Shown: piece by piece, positions 1-6,104 of the stretch
How the letters are laid out: each line of letters opens with the position of its first letter
How positions within the stretch are numbered: position 1 is the first letter of the stretch
Assembly (NCBI GenBank): GCA_028817755.1
Contig: JAPPPA010000180.1
Coordinates: forward strand, 1 to 6,105
Source: Gammaproteobacteria bacterium
GTDB lineage: Bacteria > Pseudomonadota > Gammaproteobacteria > JAPPPA01
Length of the DNA: 6,105 nucleotides
Direction of reading: 5' to 3'
The notes under the pieces: generated by a model
Database searches by the model: none
What the model was told of the DNA's origin: nothing
What the model saw: the letters and a program-made list of their open reading frames with translations, nothing else
Translations under genes and position numbers: made by a program

Positions 1-1
1 G

Positions 2-634
2 TACATCTCTATGCGAAACCACAAAAGCTGGGTCGACATCTTAATGTTTGGCCCGGCCTTCAATTACAGCGCGCCGCCGACCAAATTCTTTATTAAGCAA
101 GAATTGATTTGGGTGCCGGTGATTGGGTTTGCTTGCTGGGCCGGCGATATGCCGTTTATGAAGCGTTACAGCAAAGAAACGCTGGCTAAGCACCCTGAGC
201 TTAAGGGTAAAGACATCGAAACCACGCGCCAGTCATGTGCCAAGTTTCGGGATCACCCGGCGATGGTGGTTAACTTTGTTGAAGGCACGCGCTTTCGTGC
301 TGAAAAACACGCTAAGCAGCAGTCTGAATACGCCAACTTGTTAAAGCCTAAGGCGGGCGGTATTGCTTATGCCATTCAGGCGCTAGAAGATCAGTTGGAC
401 GGCTTTGTGGATATGGACGTTATTTATGGTCCAGAAGCGGCTGAGCTTTGGGAAGTGTGCTGTGGGCAGGTGAATGATGTACACATCAGTGCGCGCGTCA
501 TTCCAATGCAAGAATGGTTTAAAGGTAAATCTTACGGCGACGATCCAGAGTACCGTGCGCGTTTCCAAGCGTGGCTATCGGAAGTATGGCGCGCTAAAGA
601 TCAGGCTATTAGCGATAAGAAAGCAACGTTTTAG
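2..634 (+). CDS. YihG-like lysophospholipid acyltransferase, copy 1 (5'-truncated by window edge)
   Basis: PlsC-family membrane acyltransferase of the YihG/LCLAT1-like group, expected to transfer an acyl chain to lysophosphatidic acid or another lysophospholipid at the inner membrane. The catalytic HX4D motif (NHKSWVD) begins only a few codons into the window and the frame is open to base 2 (Tyr-Ile-Ser before the ATG at 11), so that ATG is internal. Compared with the complete paralogue downstream, roughly 95 N-terminal residues, including the expected membrane anchor, lie outside the window. Counting from the ATG at 11, His4 and Asp9 form HX4D, FFIKQEL is at 26-32, PFMKRYSK at 48-55, LKGKDIETTR at 64-73, EGTR at 91-94 and KPKAGG at 112-117. 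All core motifs are present. From memory, this copy resembles E. coli YihG more closely than copy 2 does (MPFMKRYS, SCxKFR, NFVEG). The family is certain; the substrate is not known. It is 14 bases upstream of copy 2 and probably cotranscribed. Confidence 0.93.
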   Translation, partial: YISMRNHKSWVDILMFGPAFNYSAPPTKFFIKQELIWVPVIGFACWAGDMPFMKRYSKETLAKHPELKGKDIETTRQSCAKFRDHPAMVVNFVEGTRFRAEKHAKQQSEYANLLKPKAGGIAYAIQALEDQLDGFVDMDVIYGPEAAELWEVCCGQVNDVHISARVIPMQEWFKGKSYGDDPEYRARFQAWLSEVWRAKDQAISDKKATF

Positions 635-648
635 AAGGTGCGGCAGAC

Positions 649-1569
649 ATGATGCAAGATCGGAGCCCTAAATTCAGTTTGAATGCCAGCGGTCCCATTG
701 TTGGTGCCGTACTCATGATCTTGCTCATCGCGAACACGATATTTTGGTGTATTCCGTTTTATGCCGTTGTGTTGCTGAAGTTGCTTACGCCGGTAAGGGC
801 TGTGCGCCGTTGGTGGACGCGTCGTCTTACTTGGGTGGCGCAAACCTGGTTTAACTGGAATCTGATTTTTGCCGATTTTTTCCTAGGTACTCAGTGGAAA
901 ATCGAGTTGCCAGAAGGTTTAAGCAAAGACAAAACCTATTTGCTCACTAGCAACCACCAAAGCTGGGTTGATATTTTGGCGCTTGAAAAAGCGGTGGGGA
1001 ATGAGATTCCTTTCTTCCGTTTCTTCTTAAAGCAAGAGCTTATTTATGTGCCGTTATTAGGCCTGTGTTGGTGGGCGCTTGAATACCCATTTATGAAGCG
1101 CCACAGCAAGGAAGAGATTGCTAAAGATCCTTCCCTAAAAGGCAAAGACATTGAAACCACGCGTATTGCCTGTGAGCGCTATAAAGGCCATCCCGTTACG
1201 GTGATGAACTTTATGGAAGGTACGCGCTATACCGCCAAAAAAGCCGCCAAGTCGTCTTATCAGTATTTGATTAATCCGAAAGCCGGTGGCGTAGCGTTTG
1301 TATTGAATGCGATGGGTGAGCAAATCCATAGCCTGCTCAATGTCACCATCATTTACCCACAAGGTGTGCGGGAGCTTTGGGATTATCTCTGTGGCCGTTT
1401 GCCTGAGATTCGCATCTTGGTAAAAGAAACCAAAATCCCAGCGCAGTTTTTAGGCGGCAATTATCAAGAAGACCCAGAGTACAAAGCTAATTTTCAGGCT
1501 TGGGTAACCGAGTTGTGGGAAGAGAAGGATCAGCTGATTGCTGAGCAAATCAATGAGGCAAAGTTGTAA
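649..1569 (+). CDS. YihG-like lysophospholipid acyltransferase, copy 2 (complete)
   Basis: Complete 306-residue acyltransferase, close to the usual YihG length of about 310. An N-terminal hydrophobic segment at about residues 15-46 anchors it in the inner membrane, followed by a basic stretch (VRAVRRWWTRR). The catalytic domain shows NHQSWVD with His103 and Asp108, FFLKQEL at 125-131, PFMKRHSK at 147-154, LKGKDIETTR at 163-172, EGTR at 190-193 and NPKAGG at 209-214. The predicted reaction is acyl transfer to a lysophospholipid such as 1-acyl-glycerol-3-phosphate; the substrate is inferred from the family only. The start is the first of two adjacent ATGs, with AAGGTG at 635-640 as ribosome binding site, 8 bases upstream. 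It is about half identical to copy 1 over the shared part, so the two are tandem duplicates that diverged long ago. It ends in TAATG, overlapping the bolA start by one base, which suggests translational coupling. Confidence 0.94.
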   Translation: MMQDRSPKFSLNASGPIVGAVLMILLIANTIFWCIPFYAVVLLKLLTPVRAVRRWWTRRLTWVAQTWFNWNLIFADFFLGTQWKIELPEGLSKDKTYLLTSNHQSWVDILALEKAVGNEIPFFRFFLKQELIYVPLLGLCWWALEYPFMKRHSKEEIAKDPSLKGKDIETTRIACERYKGHPVTVMNFMEGTRYTAKKAAKSSYQYLINPKAGGVAFVLNAMGEQIHSLLNVTIIYPQGVRELWDYLCGRLPEIRILVKETKIPAQFLGGNYQEDPEYKANFQAWVTELWEEKDQLIAEQINEAKL

Positions 1570-1886
1570 TGGCAGGTCGAGCTCAGCGTATTGAAGCGGC
1601 CGTGACCGCGGCACTCAATCCTAGTTTTATTCAGCTAGAAGACGAGTCGCATAAACACTCCGTACCAGAAGGCGCCGAGTCGCATTTCAAATTAGTTTGC
1701 GTGAGCGAAGCCTTTGCCGGTTTGATGCCGGTGCGCCGTCACCAAAAGGTATACGGCGAATTGCAGTCTGAGTTAGACGGTGGTTTGCATGCCTTGGCGT
1801 TGCATTTGTACACGCCAGAAGAATGGGCGATGCAGCAACAGGCGCCTGCATCGCCAGACTGCAAGGGCGGCAGTAAAGCTGGCTGA
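1569..1886 (+). CDS. bolA: BolA family protein
   Basis: Small 105-residue BolA protein. BolA proteins bind monothiol glutaredoxins through a shared [2Fe-2S] cluster and act in iron-sulfur trafficking; the E. coli founder also binds DNA and affects cell shape, motility and biofilm in stress and stationary phase. Visible family features are ESHKHSVPEGAESHFKL at 26-42, VRRHQKVYGEL at 55-65 and GGLHALALHLYTPEEW at 71-86, containing the conserved His74 of the HALAL segment (the residue used for cluster or DNA contact in the family). His28, His30 and His39 fill the loop that marks the histidine-type BolA subgroup. The tail APASPDCKGGS resembles the normal gammaproteobacterial C-terminus, so the 3' end looks native. 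The start overlaps the upstream stop (TAATG), with GAGG at 1555-1558 as ribosome binding site. Its last third is overlapped in another frame by the next gene. Confidence 0.95.
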   Translation: MAGRAQRIEAAVTAALNPSFIQLEDESHKHSVPEGAESHFKLVCVSEAFAGLMPVRRHQKVYGELQSELDGGLHALALHLYTPEEWAMQQQAPASPDCKGGSKAG

Positions 1887-2919
1887 TCAAAGGCCCCTTG
1901 GTGGCCAACTCTTTACGAGGGAGCAGTACCTCAATCCAATGATTGAGCATGGTTGCGTGTCTGCCGAAAAGGGCTGGCATGCGCTACCAGAGGCATCGGG
2001 TCTTTATCTAAAAGAGCATAGTTGGGGCGAGTTCGTTTTTGACTTCGCCTGGGCTAATGCCTATGCCCAGCATGGCCTTAACTATTACCCCAAGCTCGTT
2101 AGCTGCGTGCCGTTTACGCCAGTGGCTGGCCCGCGCTTGGTATTGCCGCCGAATGAGTTAGAAAGCTTGGCGCAGACCAGGGGCTGCAGTTCGGCACATG
2201 CGCTGTTTTGCGTGCCTGATGAAGTCGAACAGTTGTCATCAGCAAACTGGCTGCGCCGTGAAGATGTGCGTTTTGTTTGGCATAACCAAGGCTACTCAGC
2301 GTTTTCCGATTTCTTATCGGCGCTATCGCAAAAGAAATCTAAGAACATCAAACGTGAACGCCGTCGGGTGGCGGAAGCCGAGGTGGAAATCGAATGGCTG
2401 GCGGCAGCTGATTTGCCCGCAAGCGATTGGCCTCGGCTCTATCAACTTTATGCCAGCACCTATGCCATGCGTGGCCAAGAGCCTTATCTCAATATGCCTT
2501 GCTTAAAAGCATGGGCGGCTAACTTTGGCGAGCGTTTGCAGTTTTGCCTAGCGCGACATGATGGTGAGCTGATTGCGATGGCGTTCTTTTTTGTGGACGG
2601 CGATACGCTCTATGGCCGCCATTGGGGAGCGGCGGCAGATTTTCATAGCCTGCATTTTGAGCTGTGTTATTACCAAGGCATTGAATACGCGATTGCCAAT
2701 GGCTTGCAGCGCTTTGATGCGGGTGTGCAAGGCGGCCACAAATTGGCGCGGGGTTTTGACCCAGAAGTAAGCGTGTCTATGCATTGGATTGCGCATGAGG
2801 GTTTTCGTGCCGCCATCGCTCGCTGGTTGAGCCAAGAACGTGACGCGGTGGCCGAACAATGCGCTGCAATCGACGAGCATTCGGCTTACAAAAACAGCCA
2901 TCGCAGCATTACTTTATAA
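1780..2919 (+). CDS. FemAB-like / GNAT-fold N-acyltransferase (COG3146, PF04339 type)
   Basis: Predicted cytosolic acyltransferase of the FemAB_like (former DUF482) family, with a tandem GNAT-like fold; no reaction is established for the family. Counting from the GTG at 1780, family signatures are LYLKEHSWGEFVFDFAWA at 75-92, YYPKLVSCVPFTPVAGPRL at 102-120, QKKSKNIKRERRRVAEAEV at 184-202, YGRHWGA at 278-284, LHFELCYYQGIEYAI at 291-305 and QGGHKLARGF at 317-326. The start is uncertain. In-frame candidates are GTG 1780, ATG 1789 (both inside bolA, no convincing ribosome binding site) and ATG 1939 (GAGGGA at 1917-1922, 16 bases away). I keep the long form because residues before 1939 (REQYLNPMIEHGCVSAEKGW) still resemble the family. 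Between GW and LYLK only 8 residues remain, where I recall about 20 in relatives, suggesting a small deletion. It is probably the last gene of the acyltransferase-bolA transcript. Confidence 0.85.
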   Translation: MVCMPWRCICTRQKNGRCSNRRLHRQTARAAVKLADQRPLGGQLFTREQYLNPMIEHGCVSAEKGWHALPEASGLYLKEHSWGEFVFDFAWANAYAQHGLNYYPKLVSCVPFTPVAGPRLVLPPNELESLAQTRGCSSAHALFCVPDEVEQLSSANWLRREDVRFVWHNQGYSAFSDFLSALSQKKSKNIKRERRRVAEAEVEIEWLAAADLPASDWPRLYQLYASTYAMRGQEPYLNMPCLKAWAANFGERLQFCLARHDGELIAMAFFFVDGDTLYGRHWGAAADFHSLHFELCYYQGIEYAIANGLQRFDAGVQGGHKLARGFDPEVSVSMHWIAHEGFRAAIARWLSQERDAVAEQCAAIDEHSAYKNSHRSITL

Positions 2920-2920
2920 T
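2915..2920 (+). promoter_or_regulatory. Candidate promoter -10 box for trhO (TATAAT)
   Basis: A perfect sigma-70 -10 hexamer overlaps the stop codon of the COG3146 gene, 73 bases upstream of the trhO start. It is followed at once by GCGCGCCGCGG, a very GC-rich discriminator of the kind seen at promoters sensitive to ppGpp. The -35 region is poor: at 17-base spacing the sequence is AAACAG, and TTACAA at 2886-2891 is 23 bases away, which is too far. If active, transcription would begin near 2927, giving a leader of about 67 bases. It could also be a chance match. Confidence 0.35.
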
Positions 2921-2927
2921 GCGCGCC

Positions 2928-2955
2928 GCGGGCTTAAGTCCGCACAACATTTTTT
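2928..2955 (+). terminator. Possible weak intrinsic terminator or leader hairpin
   Basis: GCGGGCTTAAGTCCGC at 2928-2943 folds as RNA into a six-pair stem (one G-U pair) with a UUAA loop. Six T residues follow at 2950-2955, but separated from the stem by six bases (ACAACA), which is a poor arrangement for an intrinsic terminator. It lies directly after the stop of the COG3146 gene, so it could end the upstream operon. Alternatively it forms the first structure of a trhO leader if the TATAAT just upstream is active. Confidence 0.35.
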
Positions 2956-2964
2956 AACTTTGTT

Positions 2965-2981
2965 GGCCGTTTACGTCGGCC
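2965..2981 (+). promoter_or_regulatory. Hairpin abutting the trhO ribosome binding site
   Basis: GGCCG at 2965-2969 pairs with CGGCC at 2977-2981 around a seven-base loop (TTTACGT), and flanking U-G pairs could lengthen the stem. The GGGA that probably acts as the ribosome binding site for trhO starts at 2982, immediately after the distal arm. The structure could modulate ribosome access. The short stem means chance is a real possibility. Confidence 0.3.
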
Positions 2982-2993
2982 GGGACAGAGCAG

Positions 2994-3983
2994 ATGACAA
3001 TCTCAAACATTCAAGGCGACCACAGCATTGTGGTGGCTGCTCTCTATAAATTTGTAAGCCTGCCGGACTTTGCTGAAATCAAAGAGCCGTTGTTGGCCGT
3101 ATGCAACGAGCACGACATTAAAGGCACCTTGCTACTAGCTCACGAGGGCATTAATGGCACCGTATCGGGTAGTCGTGAAGGCATTGACGCCATGCTGGCG
3201 TGGCTGAAAAGCGATGAGCGCTTGGTCGATCTGGAGCACAAAGAAAGCTATACCGACGAGATGCCGTTTCTGCGCATGAAGGTAAAGCTGAAAAAAGAAA
3301 TCGTCACCATCGGCATTCCTGAAGTCAGCCCGACCAAAACCGTTGGCACCTATGTGCGCGGCAAAGAATGGGATGCGTTATTGGATGACCCGGATGTGGT
3401 GGTGATCGACACGCGTAACGAATACGAATATGCGGTGGGCACTTTTGAAAATGCGGTAAACCCACATACCGATACCTTCCGCGAATTTCCGGATTATGTG
3501 CGCCAAAACCTAGACCCGAAAAAGAATAAGAAAGTCGCGATGTTCTGCACTGGTGGTATCCGCTGTGAGAAAGCCAGCAGCTTTATGCTGGAAGAAGGTT
3601 TTGAGGAAGTCTTTCACCTCGAAGGCGGCATTCTGAAATATCTAGAAGAAGTGCCACCAGAAGAGCAAAAGTGGGAAGGCGAGTGTTTTGTATTTGATGA
3701 GCGCGTGACAGTTGATAGCGAGCTGAATCAAGGCAAGTACGATATGTGTCATGCCTGTCGTATGCCGATCACCAAAGAAGATCAGCAGCGCCCAGAGTTT
3801 GAAGCGGGCGTGTCATGCCATCACTGCATTGACCAGCGTACCGAGGCGCAAAAAGCTGCCGCACGTGAGCGCGAAAAGCAGATGCAGTTAGCGGAAAAAC
3901 GCGGCGAGCAGCATATTGGCGTTGCTCACGGTGCCGGCAGTAAAGGCGGCACCGGCCCTAAGCCGCAAGCTGTTCAGAGTTAG
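2994..3983 (+). CDS. trhO: TrhO, tRNA uridine-34 5-hydroxylase (rhodanese family, YceA)
   Basis: Complete 329-residue TrhO (formerly YceA), slightly shorter than the roughly 350-residue E. coli protein. The family carries out oxygen-dependent hydroxylation of the wobble uridine U34 in certain tRNAs to 5-hydroxyuridine, the precursor of mo5U or cmo5U-type modifications. The N-terminal acylphosphatase-like domain is at about 10-110 (KGTLLLAHEGINGTVSG at 43-59). The rhodanese domain is at about 120-220, with VVVIDTRNEYEYAVGTF at 135-151 and the active-site loop CTGGIRCEK at 185-193; Cys185 is the catalytic cysteine. A C-terminal cysteine cluster follows, CHAC at 252-255 and CHHC at 275-278, probably metal-binding, then a charged tail at 283-305. 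The start is supported by GGGA at 2982-2985 and by the normal family N-terminus. It may have its own promoter in the 74-base gap. It converges with the GGDEF gene, 11 bases apart at the stops. Confidence 0.96.
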   Translation: MTISNIQGDHSIVVAALYKFVSLPDFAEIKEPLLAVCNEHDIKGTLLLAHEGINGTVSGSREGIDAMLAWLKSDERLVDLEHKESYTDEMPFLRMKVKLKKEIVTIGIPEVSPTKTVGTYVRGKEWDALLDDPDVVVIDTRNEYEYAVGTFENAVNPHTDTFREFPDYVRQNLDPKKNKKVAMFCTGGIRCEKASSFMLEEGFEEVFHLEGGILKYLEEVPPEEQKWEGECFVFDERVTVDSELNQGKYDMCHACRMPITKEDQQRPEFEAGVSCHHCIDQRTEAQKAAAREREKQMQLAEKRGEQHIGVAHGAGSKGGTGPKPQAVQS

Positions 3984-3994
3984 ACGGCCGAACG

Positions 3995-5170
3995 CTACGC
4001 TTCGTTAATAACGGAGACGAGGCGGTTACGGCCTTGTGTTTTGGCGTCGTAGAGCGCGTCGTCTGCCGCTTTTAACATGTCGTCGCCATCAAAGGGTGCG
4101 TAGCTCCAGGCTACGCCAGCGCTGGTTTTGACTTCGGTAACGCCATTCAGGTTGCGGCGTCCAAACTTTGCTACGGCGCTACGCATTTGCTCAACGGCTT
4201 CGTTGATATCTTCCTGCGCGCAGCCTGTCCAAACAGCAACAAATTCATCACCGCCGTAACGTGCGAGTAATGCAGGCCGCAGTTCGGCACCGCTAGCTAA
4301 GCCTTCTGCAACAGCTTGAATAACACGGTCGCCAAACTGGTGGCCATGTTCGTCGTTATGCGACTTGAAGTGGTCTACATCCAGCATCATTACGCCCATG
4401 CTGTGGCCATGCAGGTTGCAGTCTTTCACCATCTGGCGATAGGAAAGGTCGAAATAACGACGGTTGTTAAGGCTGGTTAAACCATCACGCTCAGCGACTT
4501 CGTTAAGCAGCTGTGCGCGTAAAAAACCACCGCGTACGGTGTATTCCAAACCCCAAGCTGCAGAGGCACCGACGGCTAAAGCCGACACTAAAAACAGTGC
4601 GTGTTGGCCTAGATCGATAGCGTCGTAGTCGAGCATGATCGAGCCGATCAGATACACGCTCACAACGGTGCCAGCTGAGATAACGGCCTCGCGGGTTAGT
4701 AGTCCACAAAAGAAGAAGATGTACATCATCACCAAGATGAGGCCCTCGTAGGCGAGGTCAAACCCGAAGCTATAGGCAACTAATACAATCGAGACAATGG
4801 ATAATCCGCCGACCAGCGAAAAAATCATCGCTAGCGGAAATAGCCAGCGCTTGTACTTGTTGCTACGGGCGAGCGCTAAGCCGCAAATAACGAGCGGTGC
4901 AAAAATAATGGCCCGAACCTTCTGTGCAGCAGCGAGCACATCGGCTGGCATGATCAGGAAGTCGTAGACGCTGAAAATGCCGGTCAGGATCAGGGCTAGC
5001 AGAAGCGCAATACGAATCTTGCGCATCGACATCGTGCGCCATGTATTACGGAATTCGGTTTCTAGCTCATGATTTTCAAAGCCAAAGCCGCTGTAACCGT
5101 CCAGAATTTGCTGCGCATAGCGAGACCGCGATGCGGTGATCACGTGACTAAGTGTGTCTGCAGTATCCAC
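3995..5170 (-). CDS. Membrane-anchored diguanylate cyclase, six-helix sensor plus GGDEF (copy A)
   Basis: 391-residue diguanylate cyclase that should make c-di-GMP from two GTP at the inner membrane. About 50 cytosolic residues (FENHELETEFRNTWR at 31-45) precede about six hydrophobic segments near 53-74, 86-101, 109-135, 143-158, 162-181 and 190-208. I do not recognise this membrane module as a named sensor domain. The GGDEF domain starts at RDGLTSLNN (228-236), with the metal-binding Asp264 in LDVDHFKSHND, and the canonical signature RYGGDEF at 304-310, so catalysis is expected. The inhibitory I-site RxxD is replaced by LxxA (298-301), so product inhibition there is unlikely. The start is GTG at 5170 with GGGGT about 6 bases upstream; an in-frame ATG at 5032 lies just before the first helix, but would lose the conserved-looking leader. 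It lies 70 bases downstream of paralogous copy B. Confidence 0.92.
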   Translation of the reverse strand: MDTADTLSHVITASRSRYAQQILDGYSGFGFENHELETEFRNTWRTMSMRKIRIALLLALILTGIFSVYDFLIMPADVLAAAQKVRAIIFAPLVICGLALARSNKYKRWLFPLAMIFSLVGGLSIVSIVLVAYSFGFDLAYEGLILVMMYIFFFCGLLTREAVISAGTVVSVYLIGSIMLDYDAIDLGQHALFLVSALAVGASAAWGLEYTVRGGFLRAQLLNEVAERDGLTSLNNRRYFDLSYRQMVKDCNLHGHSMGVMMLDVDHFKSHNDEHGHQFGDRVIQAVAEGLASGAELRPALLARYGGDEFVAVWTGCAQEDINEAVEQMRSAVAKFGRRNLNGVTEVKTSAGVAWSYAPFDGDDMLKAADDALYDAKTQGRNRLVSVINEA

Positions 5171-5240
5171 TGATTTACCCCGGAGAATATATCAGTCCAT
5201 TCTAGAGCATGCTGAGAGTCAAATCAGCACTTAACTAAGC
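5171..5240 (-). promoter_or_regulatory. Intergenic region between the two GGDEF genes, possible weak promoter
   Basis: This 70-base gap separates the copy B stop from the copy A GTG start. Read on the minus strand it contains TAGAAT at 5204-5199, a reasonable -10 box, but only CTGATT at the matching -35 distance. TTGACT at 5222-5217 is a better -35 but has no -10 at proper spacing. No clear intrinsic terminator follows copy B. Copy A may therefore be read from the copy B transcript, with a weak internal promoter at best. Confidence 0.22.
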
Positions 5241-6104
5241 TCAATCGGTGGCTTTGTCTTTTGCAGAACTAAACAGTTGGTTTCTGCCGTTTTCCTTGGC
5301 GCCGTATAGCGCTTTGTCGGCTTCTTCCAAAATATATTCAGGGTCGGCGGGTGGATATAACCACGCCAACCCGGCGCTAGTTGTTACACCTTTGTTCAAG
5401 TCGGCGCAGTGTTTACGCATGGATTCAATTGAGCTTTCAATATCAGCTTTTGAATTGCCTACCCAAACTGCAACGAACTCATCGCCGCCGTAACGGGCTA
5501 ATAAGGCGGGCTTACGTAAACAGCCCTGTGCTAGGCCTTTACCTGTTCTGCGAATAACGTTGTCACCGGCTTGGTGGCCTTCGCCGTCGTTTACGGCTTT
5601 GAAGTGATCGATGTCCATCATCATCACACCAATGCTTTTGCCGTCTTTGTTTGCGGTACGAATCAGTTCTTTGTAGGCATGATCAAAGTAGTGGCGGTTG
5701 TTAAGGCCGGTGAGCGAGTCACGTTCGGCGAATTCGTTGATGAGTCGTGACGTTAGAAAGGTGCTGCGAATGCTACGTTCTAAACTACCGGCGGCGCCAA
5801 TACCTACGATCATAAAGGTCACAAGGTAAATGCCATGGTGGCTGATGATGTCACCAGGTGCTTCTACAGCGTATAGCCCTGACAAATAGCAAAGTGTGAT
5901 TAAGAACGAACTAAAGGCGGCCTCGTAAGTAAGTAGGCGACAGAAGAAGAAAGCGTAAAAAATCGCTACCAGCATGCCCTCGTAAGGTTTGCTGAAGTCG
6001 TTTTGTAGCGCAATCATCACCATGGTGCCCATGCAAATGCCAGCAAAAACAGGCATTAAAAAGGCGACGGGGAATATCCAGCTGCGGAAACGTTCGAGGT
6101 TATT
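5241..6104 (-). CDS. Membrane-anchored diguanylate cyclase (copy B), N-terminus cut by window edge
   Basis: Second GGDEF protein on the minus strand, paralogous to copy A. The ATG complementary to 6056-6054 is internal: the frame stays open to the right edge and the extra residues (NNLERFRSWIFPVAFL) match KYKRWLFPLAMI of copy A. About 105 N-terminal residues are therefore outside the window. Counting from that internal Met, hydrophobic segments are at about 1-18, 25-43, 45-62 and 74-91. The GGDEF domain follows with RDSLTGLNN at 112-120, Asp148 in MDIDHFKAVND and RYGGDEF at 188-194, all intact, so GTP cyclisation to c-di-GMP is expected. The I-site position reads RKPA (181-184): the Arg is kept but the Asp is missing. 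The helix motif YEG-x7-Y-x-FFFC-x-LLT-x-EA is shared with copy A. It is the upstream gene of the pair; its promoter is not visible. Confidence 0.92.
   Translation of the reverse strand, partial: NNLERFRSWIFPVAFLMPVFAGICMGTMVMIALQNDFSKPYEGMLVAIFYAFFFCRLLTYEAAFSSFLITLCYLSGLYAVEAPGDIISHHGIYLVTFMIVGIGAAGSLERSIRSTFLTSRLINEFAERDSLTGLNNRHYFDHAYKELIRTANKDGKSIGVMMMDIDHFKAVNDGEGHQAGDNVIRRTGKGLAQGCLRKPALLARYGGDEFVAVWVGNSKADIESSIESMRKHCADLNKGVTTSAGLAWLYPPADPEYILEEADKALYGAKENGRNQLFSSAKDKATD

Noticed and set aside
11..13. ATG at 11 as the true start of the first acyltransferase
   Set aside because: The catalytic HX4D motif would begin at residue 4 and the membrane anchor would be absent; the frame is open to the window edge and the paralogue has about 100 residues before this motif.
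1687..1980. 97-residue open frame on the minus strand across bolA and the start of the COG3146 gene
   Set aside because: It lies opposite two recognisable genes, has no family resemblance and no plausible ribosome site, and so is a shadow frame.
2548..2901. 117-residue open frame on the minus strand inside the COG3146 gene
   Set aside because: The plus strand here encodes strongly family-like sequence (YGRHWGA, CYYQGIEYAI, QGGHKLARGF); the reverse frame has no recognisable features.
3930..3953. Seven-pair inverted repeat with a 10-base loop near the end of trhO
   Set aside because: It lies in coding sequence for a Gly-rich tail and is not followed by a T run, so it is not a convincing terminator.
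5199..5216. Short palindromes TCTAGA and AGCATGCT in the gap between the GGDEF genes
   Set aside because: Six- and eight-base palindromes are expected by chance and show no spacing or repetition suggesting an operator.
1569..6104. A single functional system linking BolA, TrhO and the c-di-GMP enzymes
   Set aside because: BolA has been connected to biofilm and c-di-GMP in E. coli, but here the genes are in opposite, convergent units with no shared regulatory sequence, so adjacency alone does not support it.
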